The position numbers were made by a program, and so were the translations under genes. A DNA stretch of 64,000 bases, taken from contig NC_040012.1 in assembly GCF_000972845.2 (NCBI RefSeq), positions 9,589,552 to 9,653,551 of the forward strand, written 5' to 3'. Below are positions 1 through 13,544 of the stretch, in pieces (positions within the stretch are counted from its first letter, which is position 1; every line of letters starts with the position of its first letter). The notes beneath the pieces were generated by a model. The model did not search any database, was not told where the DNA came from, and was given only the letters and a program-made list of their open reading frames with translations. This stretch comes from Larimichthys crocea (Eukaryota; Chordata; Actinopteri; Sciaenidae).

Positions 1-313
1 AATGTGCAGGTCTTTAGAGCCCCCTACAGACTTGAAGTGGAGTAGACACAATGAAGTTCACAGCTAGCCAGCAGAGGGAGCTCTACACTATAAAATAAAC
101 TCTTAAAAAGCAGAAATCTCATTAAGTACAAAACACTGTTTGTAATTTGATCATCTACTTTGAAAACTAGTTAAATTTAATTTGAAAATTAAACTGTCAA
201 ATAAAAGTCTAACTTCATAATATTCCAAAAGTTATTGTGCAGGGGTATGCTATACATCTAAAGAAGTAGGGTGAATGACTGAGGAAAGAAAACGTGTCTA
301 AGAATATACTTAC

Positions 314-3300
314 TATTTGATCAGAGGAGAGGCGAAGCGACTTCCTGTACGTGAGTGGGCTGGGGTGATGCTGACCATCCACTGGCTGCAGTCTCTCCTG
401 ACAGGATGCAGCGCTCACCTCTTTGGCCTCTTCATCACTGGATGAGTCTCCTGCTTTCGGCCTAGAGAGGAAACAAAAACAATTATTATTATCATCAAAA
501 ATCAAGGTGAAATAACCAGTCTATGCCTTTGTAAACAAAACCTGTGGTTGGATATGCTTTGGGGCTTATTTTTCTTTTCCTATTCAATCATTTGGTGTCA
601 TTTCTAAACGGTTCAAGACGTGAAGCTGATTAAATACATTAAATTACAATTAACATACCGAGCCCTTCTTGATCTGCTATGTAACCCTGCCCTGCAATTT
701 CGTTTGTTGACTCCATTCACAATATAATGTGATTTTGTGTGAGTTGCCATAAAGCAACAGATTTATGAGGCTGTGGAATTTTGTGGATGTCATGTCAGTT
801 CAACGTGTCACTGAACTCACTTGACATGTGTGATGAGTATCAATAAATCCTTGGTATGACTTACGGCATGGACAGTTTCTCCTGAGATACAGAGGCACCT
901 TCCTCCTCCAGATGAGAGTCCTCCTTAGTTTCAAGCTTGGTCTCCGACTAAAAGAATCAAACGTAAAATATCCTGATGTGGGTCTTTTTTTTCACAAGGA
1001 AGTTTATTTTAAATGCTTATGATAACTTCACATACCTGCTTGATTGTACTATCCGCTCTTTTTCGCCAGAACCACCAGCGGCCTGACTTCTTTGGCATTT
1101 TCTCCTTCACCCAGGCCTCCTCTGTAGCCTAGGGAAAAACAAGACGTCAGCGACAGTTAACAATGAGCTACTTGTCAATTTACAATGATCCAAAAGAAAA
1201 CAAAGATCACAGTTACCTTTGGTAAATTCTTCTGAAACGCTTGTAGACTCAGAATCAAGGGTGCAGCTAATGTCCAATTATAATATCTGAGGACAGAAGC
1301 AATAGTTAAGAGAAAATATTGACAACACACTATCTCTCTTGTACATTTCATGTGTGAAATAAAAATGCTTACTTACCTATTTCCTATCTTAACTACCAGG
1401 TTGGGGTTATCTATAATTGCTGGGTTTTCAGCAAACTCATGATAGGTGATGATATGCTCCATGAACCTTTCTGCGAACACAGAAGGGAGAAGAACATTAA
1501 TTAAAGACAGAGGATGTAAAGGTCAGTGGTGGTGAGCCACAACGTCTCACTTAAAGCCACACAGAAAGGTCAGGAAACTTTCTTCCATCAGCCAAAGACG
1601 TATAAAACAAACTTCTATAAAAATATATGTATATACCCGTGTATTTTTTATTTATTGACACAGGCGGTTGAGACACAAAAAAGAAAAGAAAGTACTACTG
1701 GGAAGGAAATGTCGACACAAGCAGGCAACAAGGTTATTTTTTGTAAAGAATAGAGGCTCCACCCGCCTCTTCTAATGTGGCAGAAACTTTGTAGTTACAC
1801 AATTAATTCAGTACGTCTCTCCTGGCTGAGGTTAACTTTCATTCCTGTACAGAAGAGCTAAGTGCACTTTGGGCTACATATTTTATGAGTGCTATTCTAG
1901 TGTACCTTTGGATATTTCAGCATTTTCTGTGAGGCCTCCACACAGAGAAAGGGTAACGTCAGGGAGGTCGCTCGCTGAGTCAGAGAGACACTCCGTCCCG
2001 CTGTCAGCTGCTGCACTGCCCACCGACTGTGGAGACTGTGAACCAGAGCGCATCTCTGAGTCCATCCAGTGCTTAGTCGCTGCCTCAGACTCGCTGGAGC
2101 AAGAAAAGAGAACAATACGTCATGCTACTGGTCTTTAAGGCTTTTTTTGGTAGGCTTAGTTTTAAAATAGATCACATTTAGCTTTCTATTTTTAATTAAA
2201 ACAGGTCAAGCAGAAACATTAATTAGGTGCTCCGTTCATGATCTAACCTCTTAGGAAAATATCGTGCAGCAACATCAGGTTCAAGTACATTCAGGTCATC
2301 TAGGTAGATATCCTCAGGACCCTGGTGCTGGCTCCTCTTTGGGACACCTTCATTCAACAACAGAATTAGTTCATGTACAATCATCACTAGTGCTAACCCA
2401 TGAGATTGCTGGCAAGAAACACACCTTTCTTCTTGGAGGGTGAATCGCTCTGTTGGCTGTTAGAAGGGGTGGAGGTTGCCACATTGGATGGCAGAACATC
2501 CAGGGGCTCTGTCGGAGTTAAAGGACTCATAGAGGTGATGGTGCTGACAGATGCGAGAGGATTCACTGGTGTTACAGTTGTGATAGGGGTGCGTGGCTTG
2601 GGCTTGACAATGGTACACACTGAGGACGAGGCACCATCTTCTTTTTCAACATCAGTCTCATTCTCCATGGCCTCAGAGCTGAGGATGACGCGGAAGTGGG
2701 TGCTCTCTGATGGGGTGATGGTCACTGTTTTTAGTAGTTCTGCTTTCTCTTTTTTGGTGACCTGGATTTTGAATATCAGGGGGAAAAGTTAGTAAGATAA
2801 GAGCATGCTGAAAAGCATGTACTTCAGGATGTTAGTGGAGAGAAGTGCTTACCCTGGTTGTTTCCGGAAACTCTCCCCAGGTCCACTGCATGTGGGACTC
2901 AGCTCTGAGCAAACTCTCTGAGGGCCTTACCATCAGTTCAGAGTCACTCTTTGGGGAAAAAGCCTGAGACAAGCCATGACTAAGGAAAAGATAAACAAAT
3001 GGAAACAATCCGTTAGAGTCTATTTACACCCTTGCTGATGGCACCCTGTTAGTGTCAATACATTAGGGTTGTCACTTGCATTTGACACCATGTGTTTAAA
3101 ATGATAAAATCTCATAATAATTAATTTGAGCATTTTTTTTATTTTTTTTTAATTTTGCATTTGATAGTATCTAAAGTACTGAGAAATGGATCTACAAGAC
3201 ACCTCATGTAGTACTAACTAGTAACTAGTGAACTATCTTCACCTCACTCTCCTCCTCCCATGCGGTAGAGGAAGTTTAAGTTATGTTATTGTGTACAATA

Positions 3301-6300
3301 CATACCTGTCGTCTGCCCGCCAGTCCCCATCTGACAGTGGATACCCATCAAGGTTGTGCCTGGCTGCGGGTAATTTGGGGTCAATGTCTCGCGTTGTAGT
3401 TACTGAAGGTGACCTGAGTCCAGGGTGAAAAGGATACATTAGTCTGATAAATTAAGCCATTTCTTGGCTACAGCAGCGAGCATCGACCCAGAACCTACCT
3501 TGAGACACGTGCTGCAGCTTCCTCGTCGGAGCTCATGTCCATCTCAAAGATCTCTTCATTTTGCCCAGTGCTGGACATAGCAGCAGTCGTAGCAGCAGGT
3601 GCGTTAGCAGCAATAGCATTACCAGTATTGACTGACATGGGCGGTGTTAGCTCCTCTCTTCGGGGGTCTCCTTTGTGCTTCTTCCTCCGTCTCTTCTTCT
3701 TTTTCGTGGCCATGGTGCTCGGAGCGGGAGGCTCTGGTGGGTCCTCTGGGTCAGCGTGGTCATCCTCCAGATCTTTCGCTGCGCTCCTGTGCTCAACCTC
3801 TGAGATCCAGAACAGGTGACTCTCGGTGGGGATTGGGGATGTGGCCAGATGGGCAGGGACAATCTGCTAAAGGATGGAGTGGAAATGTAGGAGCTTGAGG
3901 CTTCAGATTGTTTAAACAAGTGCAAAACAAAGCAGCATTAATGATCCCTGCTGTCAGCATAGTGAACCCATGACTCCATTAGAACTGACCTGTTGTCACT
4001 GCTGAGCTGTCACAATGAGAATTCACAAAGCTTGACTAACTTTTAAAATGGCGCAACTGCACTGGAGTAATTTCCTCACACAAACACTGCCCAACACACC
4101 TACGTTAAGATTACGTTAGGATTACGTTAAGATTGCTGTTGAGTCAAGGCATCACAAGACACTTTGTGAGCAAAAACAAAGCTGAATCTGGTGTGAGCAT
4201 CTTCATGAGTATGGGACTTTCTTCAAATTTAATTCTTAACACGTCTTCAAATATTGTTCAATAACAAATGTATTAAAAAGAAAATGACACTGGCTGCTAG
4301 GCTGAAACACAAAACAATCTCATGCTATTAGATTTCGAGTTTCCACAGTCCAATCAATATCTCACTTAACTTTAGCAGCTACAAAGCACAGAAAACAAAT
4401 CAAAACACGTTTCAGTTACTAACCTACAACATTTTTCCAAATGGTGGGCTTTATTAATCTGCATAGTGAACTGGGTGCTTACGTTCTGCTGCTCAGATTC
4501 CTGGACAAAAAAGGCCTCTCCATTGTCACCAAGCTTCATGTGCAGGTCTACCGGCTCGCCATTCACTTCAATGTCAATCTGGAAAGAATTTGGCAAAAGA
4601 TACAAAGCATTTTAACACTGTGTTAACAGTCATTGTGAAGCACTTTCTATTAGGGAATCATGAAGAGGATAACGACGTCTGATCTGTGTCTATGTATCTA
4701 TATAAATCTGATTATGCCCTTGTTATTTGGCATAAAAACAAGTTGAGTCTTGTTTTATTATAATTCCAACATATTGTCAAGCCATTTCGAAGGCCTGTGG
4801 CTACTTACAGCCCTATTTTTCACCCGAGGCTTTACAAAACCTATTTAGCCTATCCAGTTTATGGATCCTCTGGGCATTCATTCTGTGGAGCCTGCCAGAA
4901 CAGGGCCATTCATGTTTGCCAGGCAAACCCCAAGTGGACCCGAGGCCATTCAGAAACTTGACACGACAAAAGCAAAAAAAAAAAAAAAAACAGGTCACGT
5001 CTGGCAGAGACTGCAGAGGAGGCAGACTTTGACTTGCAAGTGCTCTCCTCAGTCTGACAACCTGAAACCAAATCATCAATATTAATTCTCAACCAGTGGC
5101 CGCTCACATCAACTCAAACTCTCGTGATTTGTCATGTGGTATCCATCCTTCTGCTGATGTCCTTTACTGCCAGTGTGGTTTCTCAGCAGCCTCAAGATTT
5201 AATTTCACCCCCTCGGGGTTGCTAAGGGGAATTTATGTATGGTGAGTGAAGGCTGGGAATTTCAATGCCCAATTAATAAGGAGCCTGAATAAATGAGGGT
5301 CTTCTTCAACCTTTCACAGTTGGTGACAGGTCACTTGAGTGGCTGAGTTGTGGGTTTGCCAACACGCTGCTGGAAAACTGGACTTAATGGAGCGATGGCT
5401 TCCTGCAGATGCCCCAAATCAAGGCATAATATTGGACTGTCTCTCTCATTTTTAGTCATCACTAGGAAACAAAAGAAAGTACTGATGCATATCTGAGTTT
5501 AATTTTTTATCCAAAATGTTTTTAGAATCAAACAGTACTTTTCTTTTAAACATTTCTGGTTGCCAACAAAAGGGATTAGGGACAGGCACACCATCCACAG
5601 CCAAATATTAATTAGTATTTGGCTGGCAACAACAGTTTGATTCCCACTGATTTTTTAAAAATATCTGCATGTCAGGAACAAATATCGCATCATTTATTTG
5701 GTCCAGTAGCTTCTCAAAAAAGAAATATATTTAGCAGCAGCCCTCGAGGATCTGATAAGTGAACTCAGGGACACATGCATAACTGTTTGTTACACAACAG
5801 CCCTTGTTGTTGAGGCCTTCTTTACGTTTCCTTCCCCTCCCACGCATTCAAGTTGTAGAGCTGTTGCCATAGGAACCACTCATTCAGTTCTCCCAAAGCC
5901 CATCAGCATTCTGGGTAGGTGGCGAGACAGTGTCAATCCACCACCGCCCCCTCCCAGAAATCATCACCCATTCGGCTTCACAAGCAAGCAAATAAGCTTT
6001 CTTTAAGTCAGAGCACACCACTGCGGTTTGCCCGAAGTCTCGGACAAGTTCAGCATTGACAGTGAGGTGAAAACACATTAAATTATAATGTCTATCTAAT
6101 ATTAGTCATTGCTAATTACTAACTGAATACCAAGGGATACACTGTTAAACTCAAGTAACCTCAGTTTACATGATATTTAACTATGTTGACTTACTACACC
6201 GCCAAAACCACTACAGGAGCAGGCTTAACTTGCTCTCCCTACACGTCCCTGACACTAACACAAAGGTGCTACAAAACTGCCATTTTCACAAGAGAGAAGT

Positions 6301-9300
6301 GAGCGCTAAAAATAGCACCATTGTTCCTGAACCATGATTAATTGAATCTTCTCTCCGGGGGCAAGAATATACAGGAACAACTACTTGACACTAAGACTAA
6401 TAGTTTCTTCAAAGAGAGACAAAACCTGTGTAAACATAGGTAATTGGTTAACATGACGGTTGCCTGCTCTGGTTCATGTTAGGCGTAAGCTGTGCTGAGA
6501 GTATGTTAGGTCACCAATATCAATATATCAACAAAAATGACAAGAATGTCATCACAAAATTACACAACTAGACGGGTGCAGCACTCTCAGTGTTTACGGT
6601 TTGTGATTGTTTTGTTCAATATCTATCACCCACAGCCCAGTTTTATTGACAGGACAGCTAATGTGTCTCTAAGTTCAGAGATATGTCAATAAAGCACATT
6701 TTGTTTACACGTACACTGTCCTGAAATTTGAAACAAAGTAGTTTGGACCTAACTTCATGCAGTACTGGTACAACTTCTGCATGTAGAGGATATACTAAGT
6801 TTAAGTTGTCTTGAAGATAGAAAATATTAACTTGAGAACACATTGTGGGCCTGCTTCTTCAAAGGGAAACACATTTTTTGTAGTAGGCACAGACTCCTCA
6901 AACTTACCACTTTCTCTTTGGAGCGCAGTACACCCAGCTTGCCGAAGCGCACGTGGAATGGCGAGCACTGGTAGGTGCCATCTCTCTGGCGGACAACCAC
7001 AACATCGATGCAGCCCGACAGCGTGGCCTGGTTAATGCCCTTGTACAGTTCTTTGACGGTTACCAGCACCTGACCTGCCAGCTGGCCCACGTAGTTCATG
7101 GTGTCCGCCTAAAGAAGGAGGAGAGAGGGGACAAAATATTAGCTGAGGCAAGGGAAAGGCAGAACGAGGGTGACTGTTCAGCATGTCCAGGAGAGGAGAA
7201 TGTTTTGTCCCGCACAGGATGTAGAATCTAATCGTTTTCCACTTGATTTGCCTTACACACTCTCAGTCTATCTACTGTTGTCTCTTCTTTTAAGTATCTC
7301 CCTCCAGACAGTCGTGCTGTCTCATTTGTCTTTCGCTTTCATCCCTCTGTGCCCTCTCTGCCTGCCTGCGTGCCCCGTGGTGTCTGTTATCTCCTGAGCT
7401 GCATACAGACTACCAGAGTGCCACTGTTACCCTGTCACTGGCCGCTGTCCCACATGAGCAACATCGGAGAAGAGGGGCTGACGGCGGAGCTCAGACAATG
7501 ACGCGAGACAACCTCACACAGAGTTCCCACTGCCCTGCTGACACCGGGAGCAGCTGACTTCCTGTTTACACTCATAACTCCCTGTTTACATAAGCTTGTC
7601 AATTAAAATACTACAGCTTTGTGCTGTGGCTATAATTACATAGGCTTGGATTAACTGTGCACATTTTTAAAGCAGAAGCCCCAGCAAGTTTGTGAGACTA
7701 AATTGTTTTACAAGAAATCCTTTTAATCACAGGCCCGTGCAGTGTGACACGCAGCTCATGTAACTATTAACTCAGCAAACATGATTTTGGTTTGATCCGG
7801 TCAGGGTCTAGTTTAGCCGTGCTTGTAAACACATTGCCCCTGCTGACTTCATTGGGTTTATGTAAACTGAAATGCTGCCATCACTCACACTGACCTTTTG
7901 TTCAGATTCTAGCCATGGGGGCAGTGAGACGGGTTGCAGGGGTGGGATAGGGTAGAGAATAGGGGCATTTGTGTAAGGGTGGCATCATGGAATATGTGAA
8001 AGTGGCATGCTGTGCTTTACCAGAGAGTAAACTAAACTAAAACCAAAACTAAAAACGCTCTTGTTGGTATCACGCAAATAGCACATGGCATAAATTTGGA
8101 GCGCTACATAATGAAGATAATTAACCCCAGAGTGTCAGCTAATACTGTAGGTGCATACAAGTACAAGGCTCAGCAGAGATACATGAATTAGTTTGTCATA
8201 AAAAGGCTCCAAACATCTATAAAGGGCTTTATATAATACAATATAGAGACATAATAAATTACCCTTACACAGGAGCTTTCTGGAGAGGTGCCAGCATTCA
8301 GTTATCTAGAACACACTGACACGTGAAAAACTAGCTTTACCGGCAGCTACCCATTGTTTTCTTTCTGTGTCTCACAAGTACATTGCTGGACACCAAACTA
8401 CAAATTAAACAGTAGTGATAAGAAATAAGTAGCAGGTTAGACAGACAACGCATGCTTCATGACTCAGCCTGAGTATTTTTGACCAAATAGAAACACTTCA
8501 TCAGTGTCCCATTGTCTAACTTATCCCTAAAACAACAGTAGTTTTAATTGCAGCTCTAAAACTGACATCAGTCTGATTCATGTAGTTAGGTAAGAAGCCA
8601 CAAGGCTTGCTAAGCCAAGCAACATACCAAACCAAACAAACAAACCAGTAGTTGGCCCTAGAGCATCAGGCCCAAGCTGTGATCGACTAAGTGACCTGTC
8701 AGCGCTAACTCACCAGAGACCAGGATGACCTCAGAGACGAGGACTCATCCTGCTCGCTGTTGTCTGTGTTGTCCTCTGTGTTGCTTCTCAGCAGTTCCCT
8801 GTCCCCGAAGGATCTCGATCTCTTCATCACTGTTTGCGCAGCGCTGGCTCTTACTTTCCCCAACATCAGGATACACCTCTGGGAGCATTTCTGTCTTCCC
8901 TCAGATTGTCATGACAATGCCTCCCTGTCATCCTGAATACAATCTCACATGTGGCCCACCTAATCATGTTGTAATAGCCCTCCCAAAGGTAAATACCAGT
9001 ACACCGCTATCTGACGCCGGTGGCGATTGTGCAATACTGTCATAAACTGTCATCCTTCTTCTGGGGCTATTCTGGGGCAGGATGTGCACTTGTGCTCGTC
9101 CAGTCAGCTGACGGGACACAAAGGGTTCAGCCAATGGGATGGCCTCTTCGAGGTGGCGGTGTGCGGCTGATAAGGTAATTCCTGTGAACCTCTAAGCAAT
9201 GTTTTTCCCTGATAAGGGTACAAGCTCAGGGAAAAAGAAAACAAATACGCAGTACTGAGCTGCGTGACGTTCTTCTTGCAATCAGTAACGCGTACCGTCC

Positions 9301-11450
9301 AATCGTTGCTGCGTGTGCTTGTTTTTGTGCACGAGTGATCATCCAGCACATTGGACCTCAACATGTTGATCTTGTGCTGCTCACAGAAGCAAACAGGTGA
9401 AAGTTCAGTAAACACCTATGGGATAATCTCTGTAGGGATTTTTATCATATCTACATTCAGTACAGATGGAGTCGGTACATTTAACATGACCTTGTGGTCC
9501 AAGAAATGAGGAATTCAAACGTGTTTTTGTCATCTGTAGGTTCTCGCTGCTGACTTCAAGCAATCTCCTGCCTGGTTTTTCCTCCTAAAATAAACATAAT
9601 GCACAAGGCTCTTCCAAAAAGGCCCCATTCGTACTGTCCCATCTGCTAAGCCTTTTGTAAACACTATCAAACTAAACACAGAGGCCCTCGGAGCGCAAGG
9701 CTGTCGGTTCCTCCTCCCCCAGCCTGTTCTGTGTTTGAATATCTGATCAGAGTCGTGCATACATACTTCCATAGATTAAATGTTCAGAGTAAATAAAGTG
9801 CAGTACTTGTACTCTGTAATGAGTCACAACTAACCAAACAGTAACTGAATATGTAAGAATCAAGGTAGAAGTTTTTTAATAAAAACATACAGTACCATCT
9901 GAGTAAATGTCCTAGTTACTCTCACGGCACAACTACGATCTTCATGAAACGATCCGGTAAACATTTATTTTGACGTAGTGACAAAAGAATCAGTCCTGTG
10001 ACCGCGCTGGCCAACCAGACCACACAAGGCTCATGTTACACGCTTTCGTGTATTAGGTTACACCAAAACTGCACCGAAATGAGCCTGCTTATTATGTGTG
10101 TAACCTAAACCATGAATACAACCACAACCCGAGACAGACAGACAGTGTTGTGGCTTTTATTAGTACACATTCTTCAGTGCAAAAAAAACCATTAAAATCA
10201 AATCAATGTTGTTGTTTTTTTTTTAGGGCTTGAGCTTAGATTTCTAAACCACGATGAATTTGGTGATAAACAAAGAAGAAATCACTCATACTAGTTGGTC
10301 ATTTAAGAATGAGGTTACACCGAATTAAGACGCCTAAAAGCAAAAAGGTAGAGTAAAGCCGTTGTAAGTCTGGACACACACTTCGTTTTTGAATAACTAC
10401 AATAGATTATAAAACTCAAAGTCAAAACCAAAACCAAAGTTAACTTTCAGCTTGAACAATACACACTCAGGTGCCAGGTTTCACCAGGTTAATAGATGCC
10501 TTAGGGCAATAAATCTGCTTTATTCAACTTTATGGCAATTGTAGAGGCTGTCGTTTATTACACTTTTATGCCTTTATAATATTTAATCCAGAACAGCCTC
10601 AATGACCTCTCTGAAACTGTTTAAATAAGGCACGAAAACAGGATTAAATGCAAGGATTGTGAAACCCTAACATAGCTGATTTTAAGTGTTTGGCTACTGC
10701 AGGGTTACCTTAGTGTCAGTGATAAGGTGACACTTTATCTCACTTTACACATTTACATAATACCCTGTTTTAAAAAAGGCATTAAGCTTGTAGTTAATGG
10801 TGTTTTCATGTTAACAGTCACCACCCACAGGCAGGTGGTTTGTTTGATGAGTTGGCAGAAAGTGTTTACGAGCCTCTTTAACAGCTGAACTACAAAAAAC
10901 ACACAAGATAGATTAATGTCGTTTATTTTTTTAAAATGCTAGTGAGATTAAAGCTGTACATTTTTTTTTTTTGAATGAAATGTCACCACCACCACAAGCG
11001 CTCACGAAAAACACGGAAATAACCGAACAGAAACCAAAAACGAACGTTGAGATAACGTTTCAGAGAGGTTGTTTTTATGTTTTAAGTTGATATATATATA
11101 AATCTGTATAGAGAGAGGAGGGAAATAAATGAATGGACACGGAGCTCTGCTAGTTAACCGTCAGCTAGCTTCACCGGACGGTTACCGTTAGCTAGTAGGA
11201 AAACGGTTAAACGGTTAAACGGTTAAAAGCCTCAATGAGAGAGTCGGTTATTTCTGTCACGTTATGAATGAATTCACCACCCCTCCTTGTAGTAATGTGT
11301 GTGTGAGAGTTATAAATAAAGCTCACCGGAGATGAAATGTGTTAGCTTCCTCACAGGCTAGCTGCCGTTAGCTGAGGATATTGTGCATTATCACAGGCGG
11401 TGAACGGCTATCAAACGGTTTGAGAGCGGCGCTATCGTTAGCTGTTTACC
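314..11450 (-). CDS. lpin2: Lipin-2, phosphatidate phosphatase (5' two thirds of the gene; 3' end outside window)
   Basis: Lipins dephosphorylate phosphatidic acid to diacylglycerol at the ER and also act as nuclear coregulators. Coding exons, 5' to 3': 7099-6908, 4578-4483, 3863-3499, 3413-3306, 2979-2853, 2761-2425, 2347-2248, 2093-1906, 1470-1377, 1286-1217, 1128-1036, 947-865, 461-314. They sum to 2001 nt (667 codons) with consistent phases and GT-AG sites. The start [11 protein letters not shown] opens the N-LIP domain (about residues 1-110). A polybasic tract [11 protein letters not shown] lies near 150-160, and the lipin motif WWFWRKR near 577-583. The stretch THFRVI followed by CTIVKPKPR resembles lipin-2 rather than lipin-1. 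The last exon here ends [10 protein letters not shown], so the C-LIP domain with the DxDxT phosphatase site is left of position 1. The acceptor at 7109-7110 places 9 nt of 5' UTR before the ATG. The acceptor of exon 3 could also be 3 nt upstream. Identification is firm; the lpin2 versus lpin1 choice rests on recalled sequence. Confidence 0.95.
7111..11447. other. lpin2 first intron, about 4.3 kb, no gene seen
   Basis: The interval between the proposed non-coding exon and the ATG exon was read on both strands. It holds only short open frames without family resemblance, several A/T-rich runs and no recognisable transposon ends. Enhancers may be present but cannot be recognised from sequence alone. 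Confidence 0.6.
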
Positions 11451-11740
11451 TTTCGGTTACTTCAGCGGGATGCTGCCGGAGGAGGACGTTGTTGTTGTTG
11501 TTATTGTTGTTGTCTTCAGTGAGTTCCCATTATCTTCACCACCCGTTGAACTCCCCTTAAAAAAAAAAAAGGAGGAGTAGGAAAAAAAAAAATCCTCCTG
11601 ACGTGTCCGTGTCTTGGACCACCGTGGCTGACTGGTGTGGCTGGAAACAGGGCGCTGGAGTTGATGGGACAGGGAGCCGCACGGTGGCGGCGCACACACT
11701 CACACTCACACACACACAGCTGGTGGTGGTGTGACACTTT
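11050..11740 (-). promoter_or_regulatory. lpin2: lpin2 promoter and non-coding first exon (predicted)
   Basis: This is a GC- and CpG-richer block upstream of the lpin2 start exon. A good donor on the minus strand (GAAAG|GTAAAC, donor GT at 11449-11448) would end a non-coding first exon at 11450 and splice to the exon starting at 7108. The transcription start is not resolved; the exon probably begins somewhere in 11.5-11.7 kb. A CA/CACA-rich stretch lies at about 11692-11720. No TATA box is obvious. The inference comes from position, composition and one splice site; no transcript evidence is available here. Confidence 0.45.
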
Positions 11741-11823
11741 TCTCCAAGCTATTCTTCTTAAGTTGTCACTTTGTGTAATGCTGCTGCTGCACTATAATTT
11801 CCCAGCTTGGGATAAATAAAGTA

Positions 11824-11917
<94 letters not shown>

Positions 11918-11918
11918 A
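11824..11918. repeat. (TATC)n microsatellite with upstream retroposon-like tail
   Basis: About 24 perfect tandem copies of a TATC tetranucleotide. The sequence just before it, ending GGGATAAATAAAGTATATC, resembles the 3' tail at 39,490-39,520. This suggests that the microsatellite grew from the tail of a fish retroposon. Confidence 0.9.
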
Positions 11919-11949
11919 GACTTTGCCCCCCGAGCAGCTCATCTTAGAG

Positions 11950-12407
11950 CAGTGGTTCTTAACCTTGTTGGAGGTACCGAACCCCACCAGTTTCATATGC
12001 TCATTCACCGAACCCTTCTTTAGTAAAAAATAAAATATGATTTTTTTTTACTGGTGCACAAAATGAACCGTTCATTAACATCACACATCACCTTGTTTAA
12101 ATAACAAAACCAACACAGTGCATGAACTCACAACAACTTACCTCAGTGTGACTTCTGCTGTTGCCTTTGAGAGACCAGTTCAGATATGTGTGGCTTCACC
12201 TTGGCAAGTGCCAGTCTCATGTCATTTTCACAGCAAAGTCTGTTCCTTTTCTTAGTTTTTATGTCCAGCATCCTCAAAAAACGATTGCTCACAAAGATAT
12301 GTTGTAACAAATGGTATAAAAAATTCCAGGGCGGAGGCTCCACCGAACCCCTGAGACAGACTCACTGAACCCCTAGGGTTCGATCGAACCCAGGTTAAGA
12401 ACCACTG
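11950..12407 (-). mobile_element. Non-autonomous hAT element with perfect 8-bp target duplication
   Basis: The left end CAGTGGTTCTTAACC and the right end GGTTAAGAACCACTG are perfect terminal inverted repeats. The 8-bp direct repeat TCTTAGAG flanks the element at 11942-11949 and 12408-12415, the size of an hAT target duplication. The 458-bp interior has a minus-strand open frame (about 12143-12343) containing RMLDIKTKKRNRLCCENDMR, which resembles the C-terminal dimerisation region of hAT transposases. It is therefore an internally deleted copy of a coding hAT element rather than a coding-free MITE. It lies between lpin2 and myom1. Confidence 0.9.
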
Positions 12408-12415
12408 TCTTAGAG

Positions 12416-13437
12416 GATATTTATTGACAGATATGACACAAAGCATTACACATATGAGGTGAGAGGTCTGTTTTGGATGAATGGCATCCTCAATGAAAGC
12501 AGGCAGAAACCAGATGCCACCAATAATATGTAATGAACTGTTTGTATGGGTGATGCAAAGACAAAAAAGGGAAACATCTCCAAAGCAGATGCACCTTTAT
12601 TGCCAGTGAGTGCCTTAAAGAGAAAAACAGCAGAGGAGTATGTTTAACTACAGCTCATTAGACACACAGCCACAGGGCAGATTATCTGTATAGATTCCTT
12701 CTGTTGTACCTGAAATACAACATTACCCCCAAAGCCTTCAACATATTTGTCTGACAGCATCTGGAGCTCACAAGACTAGTTCTACAGAAAAAAAAAAACA
12801 CTATATGTGTACCATGTATGTCTGTACTACTTTGCTCACGGCTTTGTAGGATGTGTGACACACCTTGAATGAACCAGTTTCGACTGTGACAAGTGTGCTG
12901 TGACACTAGTCAACACGTTATCAGGGTTTTCCCGCTCCACCTCTCCTGCAAACGGTTGTGATGACTGGCAAACAGTCAGGTACATAACATACATAGCACA
13001 CAGTACAATTTAAAAACAGACTAGCTGTAGACATAAAGAGCTGTAATAAGTGGAGAATGTGAAATATCCACTGACACATTTTTTTTTTGAAGTTGATAGG
13101 AAGTTCATGACATCAGTTTCTGTCCTTTATTTTATACATAAACCTCAGCAACGACTTAGTTTAAGAGGTCAAAGGTTTTCCAAATGTAATATTCTAACTT
13201 TTGCTGGCCTTCGTGCTGTTTTTAAAACAAATATTAACAGGTCAACCATCTCCCATAATTATACATTACATTTACTGCTGACAGTGGCCAGAAGTGACAG
13301 AAGACATGTCAAAGCAACTACAAGCACATAGATATCCTCTCTTTATCACATTCATTGTTTGCTTCCTAGACAAGCAATGCCCAAAGCTCTTTAGCCCAGC
13401 ACATGAAAGAGGCAGGAGGAAGCAGCTGTATTCATCC
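12416..13437. other. lpin2-myom1 intergenic remainder
   Basis: About 1 kb between the hAT element and the myom1 3' end. It contains only short A runs, with no open frame or repeat family recognised. Part of it may be distal myom1 3' UTR if a downstream polyadenylation site is used. Confidence 0.5.
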
Positions 13438-13443
13438 TTTATT
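13438..13443 (-). terminator. myom1: Candidate myom1 polyadenylation signal
   Basis: TTTATT on the plus strand reads AATAAA on the minus strand, about 100 nt after the myom1 stop codon. Other AT-rich hexamers exist further downstream, so use of this one is unproven. Confidence 0.5.
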
Positions 13444-13544
13444 TAAACTGCTTTGGAGCACCGGCATGTGCCGGGGTAAAATGCTTTGGAGATAGCCCAG
13501 TCGTTCATCTTTCCTGCTTAATTTTCATTACACCACTTCATCCT

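Noticed and set aside
3535..3925. Opposite-strand and alternate-frame open frames over lpin2 exon 3
   Set aside because: Shadows of the lipin coding exon, whose frame is fixed by splice phases on both sides.
8725..9045. 106-codon plus-strand open frame in lpin2 intron 1
   Set aside because: No recognisable domain and no splice or conservation support.
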